Assembly: GCA_963931865.1 (NCBI GenBank)
Contig: OZ007510.1
Span: 5,102,407-5,166,406, forward strand
Length of the DNA: 64,000 nucleotides
Direction of reading: 5' to 3'
From: Axinella damicornis
Taxonomy: Eukaryota > Porifera > Demospongiae > Axinellida > Axinellidae
Shown: positions 40,501-64,000 of the stretch, piece after piece
Layout: every line of letters begins with the position of its first letter
Position numbering within the stretch: position 1 is the first letter of the stretch
Position numbers and translations under genes: made by a program
Notes under the pieces: generated by a model
What the model saw: the letters and a program-made list of their open reading frames with translations, nothing else
Told to the model about the DNA's origin: nothing
The model's database searches: none

Positions 40501-43500
40501 TATCTATAGTGGCCATCCCCCAAAGGGTCCTTTGTTGACCACCGTCAATCCCGCAGCCATTAATGAAGTGAGCAAGCAGCTGCAGAGCACATCATTGTGC
40601 ACACAGTTGAGAGGACCATAATTATAACTCGAGTGAATATCAGGCACTGATCGGCATCCAGAATGATGCCACACGTCTTACTTCAACTCATGGACAGACT
40701 CCAGTTGTACCCACGAGTTCATACTGTATAGCTAGCCTCATTCCTAGGCTGCTTTAATATTACTGTCCATTTCACTAAATTGTGCTGCAAGTAATAATGA
40801 CCTTATACGGTAACTAGACAAAGTTTATACACTAACTACCTTTGCATGTCTGTCCCCTAACCTTAAGGAGGGATCCATCATCGCTGGTTGCTTTGACCAT
40901 TGACTTCTGTTTGCCAGTGGCTATGTGGTAAATCCTGAGGATGTGGACCAGATGCAGTGCTTGCGGTGAATGGATGCAGTGCTTGCGGTGAACGGGTGGT
41001 TCTAGCCTCGTTCCCAGGCCCGAGACGGCGAGGGCCTGGGAACGAGGCTAGGGTGGTTCATGCAGAGAGGGTTATGACAGACTAGTGCTGCCACGATATG
41101 AGTCATAGCATTTTATGTCATGATATATATGACATACTGCCAAAAGCCCCCAAATTGGGAATGTTTTCAACTCAAGAGTCTAGTGAACCCTAGCCTCGTT
41201 CCCAGGCTCTCGTTCTCGAGAACGAGAGCCTGGGAATCAGGCTGGTGAATCCACTACTGTGGCTGTTTATCACCTAAGCAACACCACCCTGGCTCGATCA
41301 AAGTAATGTCTGTCAGTATTTAAAGAGGCATTTACTGCCAATTGTATTTCACATTTACTGTCATGTGTTGTGAAATTCTACATTGCGATATATCTTGTGG
41401 CTGCTATGTGGCAGCACTATGACAGTCATTGATTCACTGACAGACATTGATTCATTACTTGTTGATCTACTGACTAAACGACTGAGATTCATTGACTGAT
41501 TCATGATTCATTGACTGGATTTGATAGGAATGCCAAGATGAACGATTCTCTTCAGCCTAGTGTCCTACTGCACCCTAGATTGTCCTGACCTGAGGACTTT
41601 GTCCTGTCCTGCAGTTGCCATGAGCTTCCCAGATATGTCAATGTCCATGTCATAGATGGAAGCCTTTCCCATAATGTGGTTCGAACGCTGGAAGCTCACA
41701 TCTGGAGACTGGAAGAAGAGAATCAGTTTAAATATGACTTATTTCCTTCCCCCTCCTTTTCCTGTGAGCGTTGGGGGACAACACTGCAGTAGTGCATCAC
41801 ATTCATAGCAGTTTCTCTGTGGTAAATGGCTCCCAGCTACTCAGGTGGTATCTAGCCTCGTTCCCAGGCCACGTGGGAACGAGGCTAGCATCTATCCAGC
41901 AGAGCCCTGGACACAGGAGGTAAGGTGCCTACCAGGTGTTGTACGAACCTGCCACCAAGTGAAGCAGCTATTATGGCCTTGCTGAAGGTATGGAACCAAT
42001 CAATGAGCTATTCGCCATACAAAGAAGCTACTGACAACCATTGGTTGTGCTCTGGAAGGGCTATGGGAGATTCAGCCACACACTAGGTGGAGATCTCCTC
42101 TCTGGCAATGTAAACTTCACATGCACTCGTGACTGCAGGGCAGCCCAACCCACTGGCAAGTAGCCCCACCCACCAAATGCATACCTTCTCCATGGAGCGG
42201 AACATGATAGATTTATCAGCACCACAGCTGAGCAACTGGAGGTTGTCCCTCGCTACAAGAGAAATAAGGTCACCGATTTGACACACAATGCACACTACAA
42301 TGTAGCTCCTGGATATATTTGCAGTACGGTATAACTAAGGGGAAAGCACAGGTAATTTGTGGTGATGTATGGAGCACCCTAAATCCACTATACATGTATG
42401 ACTGCATGTGAATCAGATGAGTTGACACCTCGTTTTGCCACACGTACGGCAAGTGAAGCACAAGCCTCGATTTGGTACGCACTACGTAAGTACCACAAAC
42501 TTCATTAAGAACCCCATGTGGGCTCACATTAGCCTCATACCCAGGCCATCGCCCAGCTTTTCGTCGCTTACAGGACGGAACTCCTTTCTCCGAATTTTTG
42601 GTTCGTGTGTGGGAGAGCCTGGGAACGAGGCCAGGCTCACATTACCTGTGAGACATAGTCACAGTCTCTAACGCTTGCAGTCATGTACTTCAAATCCATA
42701 CAAGGAATTTTGTATGTATTTCAAATCCATACAAGGAATTTTATGGGCTGTTGACATGGTTACGCTGGCCAGCCGCTACTTTGTGCCACTTTATGGCGCT
42801 CATAAGCTCCTGACTGTACATGTATGTACCAGTGAATTTGACTGAAGTGATGGACGCGGAGTGGTCGTCCAGGGTCTGTACATGCTGGTAGTTGTTGCCC
42901 TCAGCGGTGAACACGTGGATGAGACGGTCCCTGCTTGCCGTCGCTAGGAACTGGAAGTCTAGTGAATGCAAGTATAATTGTGTGTTGTAAGTGTGTGTAT
43001 GAGCATGTTGGTGTGTATGTATTAGTGTGCTACAGTATATGTGCATGTGTCATAGTGTGTTAGTGTCTTCTTGTTTTTCTTAGGGGTATGTTTTTGTGCC
43101 AAAATTGGCATGGCACATTTTGACATGCCAACTTTTGAATTAAACCATAATTGGCAGAAACAGCACTCCTGTTCTATAGGTGACTGATGTGCCATTTCTG
43201 CCAAAAATGGACCAATGAACCAAAATCGGTAGTGGGAATAGACTTGGATGCTGCACTAGGTATGGGTATGTTAATGAGATATGAAACTGGGGATTGCGCC
43301 ATTGTGGTCAGCATGAAGAGAGCTTTCAAATGATGTCCTTAAAATGATTTTTAATCTCGGTCACATTTTTGTCAAAAATCGCAGTCGACCAAAGGCTATA
43401 ATCCATGGTTTTTCATGATTTTGGGTCAAAATTCAACCTACTGCAAAATGGACATCATTGGAATGCTCTAATCATGCTGATCACAATGGTGCAAATCCCA

Positions 43501-45734
43501 GCTTCATATCTCATTCCTAGCCCAAGATACCTGGCATATTAGTCTGTTGTAACTGCATGCATAGCCTTGTTCCAGGCCTTCGCTTCTGATCGCTTACAGT
43601 ATTTTGCATAATGTAAACACTCAAAGACCGAGGTGTAGAAGGCCTGGGAATTAGGCTAGCATGCAGGAGACCCACCACAACATGTGGCAGCTAGTAACAT
43701 CTTTGCTGGTTTCACTGTGTATCTTGGCGTCAGAGCTGTTGCTCACTCGGAGTGCTGTTTCTGCCAATTTTGGTTCATTGTTCCATTTGCTGAAAATGGT
43801 ACATCAGTTACCCATCAGTCTGCCAATTTTGGCTTAATTGACATGTCAAAATGTACGCACCAAAAATGTGCCAGTTTTGGCATGCGAAAATACCGGTATA
43901 CGAATCAATTTACCTGGCCAACCAGCTGTACCTACCTTGAAACTGTTGAGAATATTCAATGCACAGGATCTCCGAGTCGTGTGCTACCACCTCAATAATC
44001 TGGTCCATGAAATGCAGGTCATACACCCTGCAAGAAAAGGACAGTACACCTAAATCACTCTTAAGGGTCTACTTCCAAAGGCATACCCGAATCTATGGAA
44101 CGTGAAATGGAATGAAATGGAATGAAATGGAATGAAATGGAATGGAATAAAATGGAATTAGACAGGCTATTATGCTATTGTCGCAACTGCCTCCATGCAA
44201 TAATGCCCATGCTCTCTGAAACAAGGCGCGAGAAGGGATTACATCTATCAAGACATGACGTGGTACGACGGTAGTTGCTTCGCTCACCGTTACATGACTT
44301 GTTCTTCGCACCGTACATGGTGGCTGTATCACGCCACCTCACTACTCTTAAGCTTTCCAGGTACTTAGTTGCCCGTTACCATGGACAGTAGTCTGGTAGT
44401 GTATTGTCCATGGAGGTTCCCAGGCCTCGTTCCGAGCCTCGGCCGGCTTTATGCATATTGCCACGCCCACTTCCGCTGTTTCACGACTGACATAGCTAGA
44501 GCTCACTCGAGCAGAGAGAATAAATACAACAGCAAACACATAATGCAACACAAGCACACATCAGATCATGTCATGTCTCATCTAATGGGCTGTAACCTGT
44601 AGCTAGCTATCATGTCATGAGGACCAGTGAATACGCCGAGGCACGGGCACCCCAGACACGACAACATTCTCCCATCACCATCATCCTGGAGCGAACCATC
44701 AGATTCCTCTGGCCACTCTTTTTGGTCACATACGTACAACACAGAGGGAGGGGGCAATCATGACTGTAGCTGCACAAAAATCTGCCAAAAGTCACTGTCA
44801 CCCCCAGTGCTATTAACTTTCACGACAGGCCGGTAGGATGTCCCCAAAGAATACAACTCCACTGCACACCCGTTCGAGGTACATGTAATTCTTATGGGCT
44901 TGCACCACAGAAGTCTTGCCACTTCGGGCAAGTCAAAAATAAGAGCTCTCTCACAGCTCCCGGTGGCATGTCCCCAAGAAAATCACACCGCTGCACACTC
45001 CTTCGAGGGGCTCTCACCACAGTATTATCTTCGAAAGTAAGAGCACTCTCTCACAGCTAGCTGTACTACAGCTACCTCAGCTAGCTACTTACAATCTTAA
45101 TTCGTGCACGTGCGTGCTCGGTCCAGCTACTGCTATTATTCCGTTCCATTTCATTCCATTTCATTCCATTCCATTTCACGTTCCATAGATTCGGGTATGC
45201 CACTTCCAAATGATGCACACCTCTTGTTGTCATGACAACAAAACAACTCACTTGAGGTTGCCGGCTCTGTCCCCAACTGCCAAGTGCTGTCCATTGGGAT
45301 GGAACTGGATGGATCTGACCCCACGAGTTGCATCCGCCACCGTACTTGCATCACCTGAGAGTAATATGATCTATTGCTGGTTATCACCTGCTAGTCAGGT
45401 GAATGTACACTAGCAATGGCTTAATGTATAGACCATAATTAAAATTTGATCCATCAGAGGTCACATTTGTAGGTTGTGAGTCCGGAGAAGTTGCTACCTA
45501 CCTGGGCTACTGCTCATGTCCTTGAGAGAGTTTGTGTCAGGATCGGTATACAGCACTCTCATTAGCTCCTAAATGAGTGAGTATGTATTTGTCATTGCAT
45601 CATCAATCAGAACTATCATTGGTCCAAACAGTTTTGGTCATACAGTAAGGAGGGCACATACAGTGTATAGTCTTAACAGAAGTTTGTTAACCTCGCCCCG
45701 CCCATGCGGGGGAGGTTCTAGTACTCATCGTGTG

Positions 45735-45773
<39 letters not shown>

Positions 45774-48700
45774 TACCGCTCTAGCGGGCGCTGCGGGTAC
45801 TTGACAAGCGAGACCAAGGTATCAAAAGAAAGCGCTCGACGTAAGGAACAAAATTAACGTAGCAATTTGGATAAAAATGTTTAGTTCGAGAGTTATGACA
45901 GTTTTTAGCTCACCGCGAAAACTTTACTTGGTGCTTGTGCCACAAAATGCGGGTCACTAGCGCTGTTACTAGACTACTGGTACGTGAAGCGTGGCGTCTA
46001 GCGACTACCAGCGCTACCACAAACCAAGCGGCACAAAGTGACAAATTAGCGGGCTATAGTCTGGTTCCCGGGATCCCGATACCAGACCCCGAACGCGCAA
46101 CGGATGACACGTGATACTTGCAAACCTACCTGGCTAAACTTCTGCCTCCTCGGTGGCGACAACAAAGACGGAGACAGCTCGTGGGTCTACCGCCATGGCC
46201 GGTGACGTACCTGCTAGACTGCTTCAGCTAACGCTAACCTGACTCACAGTTGCACGAGTGTATGTTTAGTGCATGTAGTGTCAATAATTTGTGGCTCATA
46301 ATTTGCCCAGTCACATAATTGAGTTAGTCTCGTCTGGGAACGAGACTAATAATTGAGTCTGATGACAGTCACTGTATGAATGCAACTGCTCCATGCATGT
46401 CCTGCACGTGCACTTCGCTCAGGCTCGCCCTCCAATGTCCTGCATTCCACTAGTAGATCTTATGGGTACGCTTTGCTACATGAGGGCGAGGTTTGCACTT
46501 TAGTGCTTTTTCATTATCCTAGTGTTAATTTTGTCACTTGCAGTACTAATGTGGGGTAAGGGATAAAACCCGTCAAGTGCAAGAGATACCAGCATGGACA
46601 TTGGGTGGGACGTGTGGAGGAGTGGCACATTCCTGTAAGAAAATGAAATGAAGTGAGCACTACCAGTTGCAACGACAGACCATGGAGCGACTGAGCGTCA
46701 GCATCGGGCAGTCTTGGTGATGTTTTACGGGTTCAGAAAGCGGCTCCACACACAAAGTGGATGGAGGTCTGGAGCCACTCCTCCACACGTCTACCCTACA
46801 TCCAGGTACGTTCCCCCACGCTAGTACTGCAAGCCTCAACACTGGAGTGGAACATCTCACCTTGGAATAAATGTTCTTGATAAAGCCAGTCCCTTCTAAA
46901 GGAGAAAACATAAGATTCAGAATTACATCTCAATTCCCACAACAGCCCAATTTCCACATATCCAGTACTTCCATAGCGGTTAAGCCCACACACAATAACA
47001 CGCCCACTGTGTACAGACAAGTGCTTGAAAGGTAATTGCTGTGTGTAATGGCTTCACAGCTATGATCTAGGCCAAGAGCCCAGGAGGAGTGGAGCATTGT
47101 GTAGTAATTCTGGACCTATTACTGCTCTTGCTAATCTAAACTTGTTCTGCAATCTACGTGTTGCCTTGTGGGCGGGGTCTGGACAGGAGGTTAGTCGAGG
47201 AGGTGATGCAACACACCTGGACTCCAGTCGACACACCAGAACCTGATGGTGTTGTCAGAGGAACAGGTTACAAAGCAGTTCTCCGGGAGCAAGGCTCTGG
47301 CTTTGTCCTCTAATTGGGGGTACATCTAGTGAAGGAGAGGAGGATGAGGGGGAGGGAAAGGGGGAGTAGAGGACGGAAGAATGAGAGAGCGGGGGAGCAG
47401 AGGATGGAAAGAGTGGAAGGGGAGAAGGTGAAGGTGAGTGCTTATTCCTCTTGCTTACCAGGACAGATGCTGAGCTCCCAGTGGGACTGATACTGAGTCT
47501 CAGAGCATGGACTGACACAAAGTCCCGGAATGGAACAAGTTCAAGATGAACTGGGACCGAAAGGACACACATTAATAGAGCATGCAGGCCGAGAAACTCA
47601 CACAGATGTCCCAGACACAGGCGCTGTGGTAGAGAAAGGAGTGGGTCTTGCCAATCTGTTTGATGTTCTTCAGATCCCACACGTACATGCTGTGGTCATT
47701 GTACACCACTGTCAGCTACAGGAATTAACACAATACCATCATTATAGCTGTGGTCACTGCGTGCCTTAGTGATACCTAAAGTGCACACCTGTAGTTTACT
47801 AGAATACATACCTGTAGTTTACTAGAATGCACACCTGTAGTTTACTAGAATGCACACCTATAGTTAACTAGAATACATACCTGTAGTTTTATAGTTCTGT
47901 GTGGTTGGGTGTCTGTTTCAAACTACATTTATTCAGTTGGTGTGCGAGCTAATATACTGGGCATACCTGTAGTTTACTGGAGTTTACACGTGTTGTTTCT
48001 TATAGTTTACTAGAACGCACAATTGTAGTTGACTAGAATGACTCCGAATCCATCTCCAAGACTGCATGCACCGCCTACCTCATGCATGCTGGCATGCCAC
48101 TCTTTAATTCACCATCCTGATTATCAAGGTGAGGCATCTGGCATTAATTTTTAGGGTTTACTGGTTATATTCAAATGAAACTGACAAGAGACAGACAGAC
48201 AAGGCAGACAGAGGGACATATGAGACAGACAGAGGGACAGACAGAGAGACAGACAGACAGACAGAAAGACAGATAGAGAGAGACAGATAGACAGACAGAC
48301 AGACAAACAGAAAAACAGACAGACGAACAGCAGACACACACACCCGCTTATTGATGCCATCCACGGCCATGGCAGTCGTGTCAGGATACTTCTTCCCATC
48401 CCCACTGAACTGGCTGCAGTGATCAGAGGAAACACTTCACCACCATACATAAGTGGTATCCCCATCCATTGCCTCCCTGAAATCCCTCAACACACACATA
48501 CCATACACACATGCACACACGTGATACACACCACACACACACACACACCTGGAATCTAGTGCAGCTGCAATGTCCACCCCGAGGGGGTGTGGTTTGGGCA
48601 CTGTGATGAGGTAGTCAAGGGTGCAAGGGTCAAATATTCTGACCACACCCTCTGAACAGCCACAGAACACGTACTGCTCACTGACCACCAGGCAGTGTGC

Positions 48701-51700
48701 TGGAGATGCCTGTGCATGTGTGTGTGTGTGTGTGAAGGGAAGAGAGAGGGTGGGGGAGCAGGAACAGTGGGAGGGGCTACTAGCATTTGTCAATTAATAT
48801 GAATCCGCTTGTGAGTGAGGCTGAGATGGCCTGTGAAGAAGGCTATAGCACACCTTGGTTTCAGTGAACCTGTCCAGGATTCTCTTACTATCAAACAAGC
48901 ACACGATGCCGGCCTTGGTAAGTGTGTACGTGTGATCAGCCAAGGGACCTCGCCCACATGCCACCGACACAAAGCAGTTGTCCTGGAGCTCTCCCAGGAT
49001 TGCTGAACGCCCCTTCAGAGGGTGGGCATGGTTCAGCTAGGGAAAGAGGGGGAGAGAAGTGATGAGGCAAAGCAACTGAGCATGCAGTACAGCATGACGT
49101 ACCTTTCCGTCTCGGCCGGACGTATCAAAATACCAGAACCTGACTCTGCGGTTGCCACTGGTGACAAAGTAGCTTCCATCCTCTGAAAATGCCACACCGT
49201 AGACCTGCCGCATCAGAAAAAACAAGATGAGCAACTTCTGTCCCACTCCCTCGCCTATTGCCTTCATCGTTCCCTCAGTATTCCACCTCCGGGTAACAGA
49301 CTTATCAGACTCCCTAAACTAATAAAACCCCCACTCTTACCTTGCTTGTGATCTTGTTGCTCGCCACAGACACACCGTTCTGCAGATTCAGATACAATTC
49401 AACCATACCAGGTTACTGCGATTTCTCTACACCATAACCATTGTGTGCATAGCGTGAACAGAAATGCATCAATCATTGTACGCATTCAGCCAGCACATAC
49501 TTGCAAAACGCTTCACTGATAAACTGGCAATTATCAGCACTAGTTTAGTTTAATTTACAAATGGATATTTTGTACTCTATCCTGCTTTCCTGATTATATC
49601 ACTGACCTTCCAATTCCAGACGTAGATCTGCATGTCATGGTGGTAGCCAACGGAAACCAGATACTTCAGGTTGGGAGAGAAGGCCTGCAACAGTATGTTA
49701 CAAGATGTCGTGGCGTCAAATTAGAATTACGATATCCAACATAGCCGGTCAACTGAGTCCTGATTACCACTACCTGTCACATGAGCTACACACAACAGGC
49801 CATATTTCAGCCTCATTCCAAAGCTGATTCACAAGTGGGAGTGGTTTGGGAATGAGACTGGTTCTGTTGGGGAGGTTGTGCCAAGTTAACATCTTTACAA
49901 AAATCTACCAGAGGACCACAGTGGCCAATCACATCCCAGTTTCTGAGGATCCACTCCTACAAACATTTCCTGTTGGTGCTGAGCCAACAGTCTTGTTTTG
50001 AGTACAAGGCTCATGCTCATCCATTTACAGTGAAGGTATCAAACACTAGCTGTCTGCTACAAACATTGTCTGCTATGAGGCGTGCACAAGCTGATACCGG
50101 ATACGGAACCACACACAGAGTGTGGTTTTTTGGGGATGAAGGTTTTCAAGCATGAGCAGGTCCTTCTAGATGGTGGATTTCTATTAACTTGGCACAACCA
50201 GTCACATCCCCACTTGTGAATCAGCATGGGAATGAGGCTGCAATCCAACGTACTACGCAGGAGATGCCAAAGTTGTGTCCCTTCAGCTGAGCCACTTGCA
50301 TGGGGGAGCTGCTGATGTCCCACACTCGAACACAAGGATGACGACCACTCTGGAGGGGAAGGGTAGGAGAGGAGGGAGAGGAGAGGAAGGAGAGGAGAGG
50401 AAGGAGAGGAGACGAGGGAGAGGAAGGGCAGGAGAGGAAGGGTAGGAGAGGAGGGAGAGGAGAAGAGGGAGAGGAGAGGAGGGAGAGGAGGGAGAGGAGA
50501 AGAGGGAGAGGAGAGGAGGGAGAAGAGAAGAGGGAAAGGAGAGGAGGGAGAGGAGAGGAGGGAGAGGAGAAGAGGGAGAGGAGAGGAGGGAGAGGAGGGA
50601 GAGGAGAGGAGGGAGAGGAGAAGAGGGAAAGGAGAGGAGGGAGAGGAGAGGAGGGAGAGGAGAAGAGGGAGAGGAGAGGAGGGAGAGGAGGGAGAGGAGA
50701 AGAGGGAGAGGAGAGGAGGGAGAGGAGAAGAGGGAAAGGAGAGGAAGGGTAGGAAAGGAAGGGTAGGAATGCAATTATCACTTGTAATTACATTGAAGTG
50801 TTTGGGAATTAGGGTGGGATCGATGTACTAATGATGTACTAATACCACCTTACGATGACGTCATTAATGGTACAACTAACTGAGAACACAAGTGGGCATG
50901 CAGTAAAGGTACAGAAAGTCATGGTCATCATAAGGTTTGCTTAGACAAAGGGCAGCTACATGTAGCTGAGGAAGTTCCACCCTTTGCACTCAATGCAACT
51001 GTGGAACGTCCTTGGAACAAGGCAAGGGCGTGCTCTTACTCACCTCTCCAGTGACAAGGTACTTCCCATCGGAAGATAGACAGATGCATGAGATGGGTCT
51101 TCTGCAGGGGACAGCCAGAGAGAGCAATGTTAAGTGGATTGTCCTTCAGGTTATCATAACGGCCATTCCTTCTCATGTGGACAGGACAAATCTCTCCGTG
51201 TACAAGATATAAGATGTATGCAGTGTATGAAATGTCTGTATGAAATGTCTGGATATCTGCCAGTGCATTCTTAGAAAATTGTCTCCATTTTGCTTAGGCT
51301 ATTCATAACAGCTAGTGCACGACAACTAATACACAGAATACCAGCATACGCAAAGATTCAGAATGGCCTAGGTACTTAGTAACCTTGAATGGTTCAGGAC
51401 ATGGAGTTGCCGGCTCTTCTTCGGAAGATAAAGAACAGCGACACAGCTGTCAGGGGAGAAAAAGTATACGTAATGCAGCAGCTGCCTTTCTCAGTCTCAT
51501 TCCCAAGTCTCGCTATGAGGCCACTGGTCTTGGAATGACAACATAGGCTTCGTAAGGAGACCAGCTTCACTACTTGTAACAAGAGACTTGTACATATTAC
51601 AGCAATTTGAGTTCTAGTAACTGGCCCTTTCGTTGGCTAAGAGACCAATTGGCCTTCATTCAAGTGGTACAGGCTTGTTGACAACCAATTAGCTTTTCCT

Positions 51701-52420
51701 CAAACCATCAGATGAGTGATTAGTTTGTCTTGGTGCCTGACTAACAAGCCATGACTGTATCTCCAAGCAGTAGTGCTTCCGAGAGGAAAGGCCACACAGG
51801 ACTACCCTGCAGATCTAGAGCTTCTAGCCAGTCTACCAGCTGCAGCCGGAAACACAAAATGTACTCACCCAGCTGGGTAGGCTATGCAGCCCGTCTTCCC
51901 ACAAACAGCCAGGCCACTGCTGTTGAGGCAGGTATGCCCCAGGATCCGCTCCAAGGTGACCTGGATGGATGAGAAGCCAACCAAGCACAATGATACAAGA
52001 AATGTGGGACCTCCCAACCTAATGTCCCCACAGCTAATTGACTTTACAGTCATCCTTGGCTGACGTGTATGTAGTCATGCACATAAGGTAAATTAATCTT
52101 ATGCACACCGATAGCCTCGTTCCCAGGTGCTTGGAAGGGGAAAAGAGCTCTTCTCCCCTTTCAAGCACCTGGAGCTCCTCTCCCCTTCCAAGCGCCTTTG
52201 AATGAGGCTAGCAGACCGAAAACTAAGGGGCCAGGGTAATGCACTTTTGCTTCAGTAGTGCGCCCCCCGTCTGACATATAATTCCAGTCCCTCCCCCAAA
52301 TCCATGGCTACGTATGCTAAGCTGCTTCACCTTGTCCTCCTTCGGTCCCTGCTGGGGCCTGCGTTTCTTAGCCAAGGTGATCGGCGCAGGGGAAACACCT
52401 GGTCCAGGACGCTTCGACAT
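34566..52420 (-). CDS. MAPKBP1: MAPKBP1/WDR62 WD40 scaffold, complete, 36 exons
   Basis: Scaffold with two WD40 propellers that binds JNK-pathway kinases. WDR62 acts at spindle poles and MAPKBP1 in JNK/NOD signalling. Exons: 52331-52420, 51869-51960, 51384-51446, 51044-51101, 50257-50349, 49607-49684, 49341-49379, 49103-49204, 48854-49036, 48549-48709, 48344-48413, 47602-47715, 47217-47325, 46861-46895, 45502-45568, 45252-45354, 43936-44027, 42830-42958, 42185-42252, 41590-41708, 40862-40934, 40305-40416, 40141-40232, 39565-39715, 39284-39453, 38937-38997, 38790-38857, 38684-38710, 37927-38069, 37420-37481, 36576-36786, 35835-36411, 35707-35769, 35513-35639, 35193-35272, 34566-35114. Total 4431 nt, 1476 residues, in frame throughout, close to the 1.5-kb-residue human paralogs. 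Landmarks: [101 protein letters not shown] and the C-terminal helix [20 protein letters not shown]. It appears to be the single pre-duplication gene. Confidence 0.97.
38684..38710 (-). CDS. MAPKBP1: 27-nt microexon encoding a SUMO-interaction-like motif
   Basis: Phase-0 exon flanked by CTCTAG and GTAATG that encodes DIEVIDLTE, residues about 865-873 of the protein. Acidic residues around V-I-D-L-T match the classical SUMO-interacting motif. Skipping would leave the frame intact, so it could be an on/off module. Function is inferred from the motif only. Confidence 0.75.
39998..40170 (-). repeat. Array of five duplicated splice-donor sequences at the end of a MAPKBP1/WDR62 exon
   Basis: On the minus strand the junction (GGAGACAG|GTTAGTCTGG and variants) recurs with exon-end positions at 40169, 40141, 40103, 40057 and 40011, and the frame stays open across all of them. 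Phases are 2, 0, 2, 0, 1. Only 40141 or 40057 join in frame to the next exon (acceptor before 39715). I used 40141, which completes the WD strand [12 protein letters not shown]. Confidence 0.8.
41002..41051. repeat. Palindromic hairpin element, type example
   Basis: CTAGCCTCGTTCCCAGGCCC, centre GAGACGGCGAG, then the exact complement to GAACGAGGCTAG. Very similar hairpins at 10348-10383, 29311-29356, 41189-41242, 41852-41888, 57374-57418 and 46325-46348. Longer relatives with filled centres lie at 3012, 4168, 8341, 9825, 10813, 13818, 18173, 20279, 20547, 30764, 42533, 43562, 52108 and 53502. Confidence 0.95.
43085..43900. repeat. Nested inverted repeats in a MAPKBP1/WDR62 intron
   Basis: Outer arms (43085-43240 and 43740-43900) share TTGGCAGAAACAGCACTCC-type and TGCCAAAATTGGC sequence in opposite orientation. 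Inner arms (43270-43312 and 43468-43512) share ATGAGATATGAARCTGGG in opposite orientation. An old foldback structure of about 815 bp; no ORF. Confidence 0.75.
44080..45201. mobile_element. Mutator-like (MULE) non-autonomous element with 9-bp target duplication
   Basis: 1122 bp. Both ends read GGCATACCCGAATCTATGGA inward, perfect for at least 35 bp, then AATGG-repeat sequence. Identical 9-bp flanks ACTTCCAAA lie at 44071-44079 and 45202-45210. Long TIRs with a 9-bp duplication are the Mutator hallmark. The interior has no transposase but holds GC-rich and repeat-like sequence. It lies in a MAPKBP1/WDR62 intron, and the intact flanks indicate fairly recent insertion. Confidence 0.85.
45690..46250. 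other. GC-rich unclassified intron segment with (GTCT)n
   Basis: Within a MAPKBP1/WDR62 intron. Includes (GTCT)n at about 45739-45772, stems such as CCGCTCTAGCGGG, and a TCTGGTTCCCGGGATCCCGA palindrome near 46060. The sequence character differs from neighbouring introns and may be an element fragment; no protein similarity seen. Confidence 0.4.
50350..50772. repeat. 420-nt polypyrimidine (coding strand) minisatellite at a splice acceptor
   Basis: GGAGAGGAGGGAGAGGAGAA-type repeats on the plus strand. On the transcribed MAPKBP1/WDR62 strand this is an almost pure CT tract ending in CCAG, the acceptor of exon 50257-50349. Confidence 0.95.
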
Positions 52421-52719
52421 GGCGGGTGCAAAACTAACTGGTTCGGTGGATTGCGCATGCAAGGGGCCGGGGTCGACGGTCAGGGTCCCTCCTATTTGTT
52501 ATTTACTCCAACATATCCATGTGGATACGAGTCACGTGATTCTCCTTGCCACGCCCATAACCACGCCCTATTTGACATTTTAACCCGATCGGTGTACATG
52601 TAGAAGCTGATCAACAGAGCGGATCAGATTAGCAGTTTTTAGCACGTCTAGTACGTACATACTATCCATCCATACAAACTGCTGAATACTGCGTGTACTC
52701 TGCTGGAAGCGCTCCAACC
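52421..52719. promoter_or_regulatory. Divergent promoter, MAPKBP1/WDR62 (-) and PRKD (+)
   Basis: 299 bp between the two start codons. Contains an E-box CACGTG at 52533-52538 and a GCGCATGC NRF1-like half site near 52450. No TATA box close to either start. Confidence 0.65.

Positions 52720-64000
<11,281 letters not shown>

Noticed and set aside
47458..47560. Possible MAPKBP1/WDR62 exon ([20 protein letters not shown])
   Set aside because: Frame does not connect to the phase-0 exons on either side. Direct joining of 47602-47715 to 47217-47325 restores the conserved WD sequence.
50221..50781. 163-186-residue SPL-rich minus-strand ORFs
   Set aside because: Polypyrimidine minisatellite upstream of the MAPKBP1/WDR62 exon 50257-50349; only that exon is coding.

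Overview
The window is animal nuclear DNA. It is intron-rich with GT-AG introns and CA/TG microsatellites, it is crowded with small transposons and palindromes, and its genes are metazoan families (protein kinase D, reticulon, MAPKBP1/WDR62, RPAP1, FBA-type F-box). One MAPKBP1/WDR62-type gene stands where vertebrates have two. Compact genes, abundant hairpin elements and a GH7-like gene suggest an early-branching animal, perhaps a sponge. That assignment is inference; no rRNA or mitochondrial marker is present.

Layout, left to right: 3' end of a TTLL-family gene (+, 1-1682); repeat-filled spacer; an intronless, secreted, short GH7-like glycoside hydrolase (-, 4405-5277); spacer with a 118-bp tandem duplication and a piggyBac-like MITE; a complete 10-exon reticulon (-, 6813-13689); RPAP1 (+, 13938-32762), divergently transcribed from reticulon across 248 bp, interrupted by a 200-N assembly gap and hosting a U4 snRNA gene plus a possible antisense repeat gene in its introns; an intronless FBA-type F-box gene (-, 33281-34165); a complete 36-exon MAPKBP1/WDR62 gene (-, 34566-52420); and the 5' part of protein kinase D (+, from 52720), divergent from MAPKBP1/WDR62 across 299 bp and cut by the window end before its kinase domain.

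I rebuilt exons by hand from conserved protein sequence, GT-AG sites and codon phase. The reticulon (999 nt), MAPKBP1/WDR62 (4431 nt), PRKD and TTLL models stay in frame at every junction. RPAP1 is in frame but lacks roughly 280 residues of family sequence around the N gap.

The genes do not form a pathway. They cover RNA polymerase II assembly (RPAP1), splicing (U4), ER shape (reticulon), ubiquitination (F-box), JNK/spindle scaffolding (MAPKBP1/WDR62), DAG signalling (PRKD), tubulin modification (TTLL-like) and polysaccharide cleavage (GH7-like). Their proximity mirrors human linkages (RPAP1-MAPKBP1 on 15q15; WDR62, FBA F-box genes, RTN2 and PRKD2 on 19q13), suggesting an ancient animal linkage group. 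Mobile DNA includes a Mutator-like element with 9-bp target duplication, TTAA- and TA-target MITEs, a tRNA-derived SINE, and over 20 copies of a palindromic hairpin family with arms like TAGCCTCRTTCCCAGGCC.
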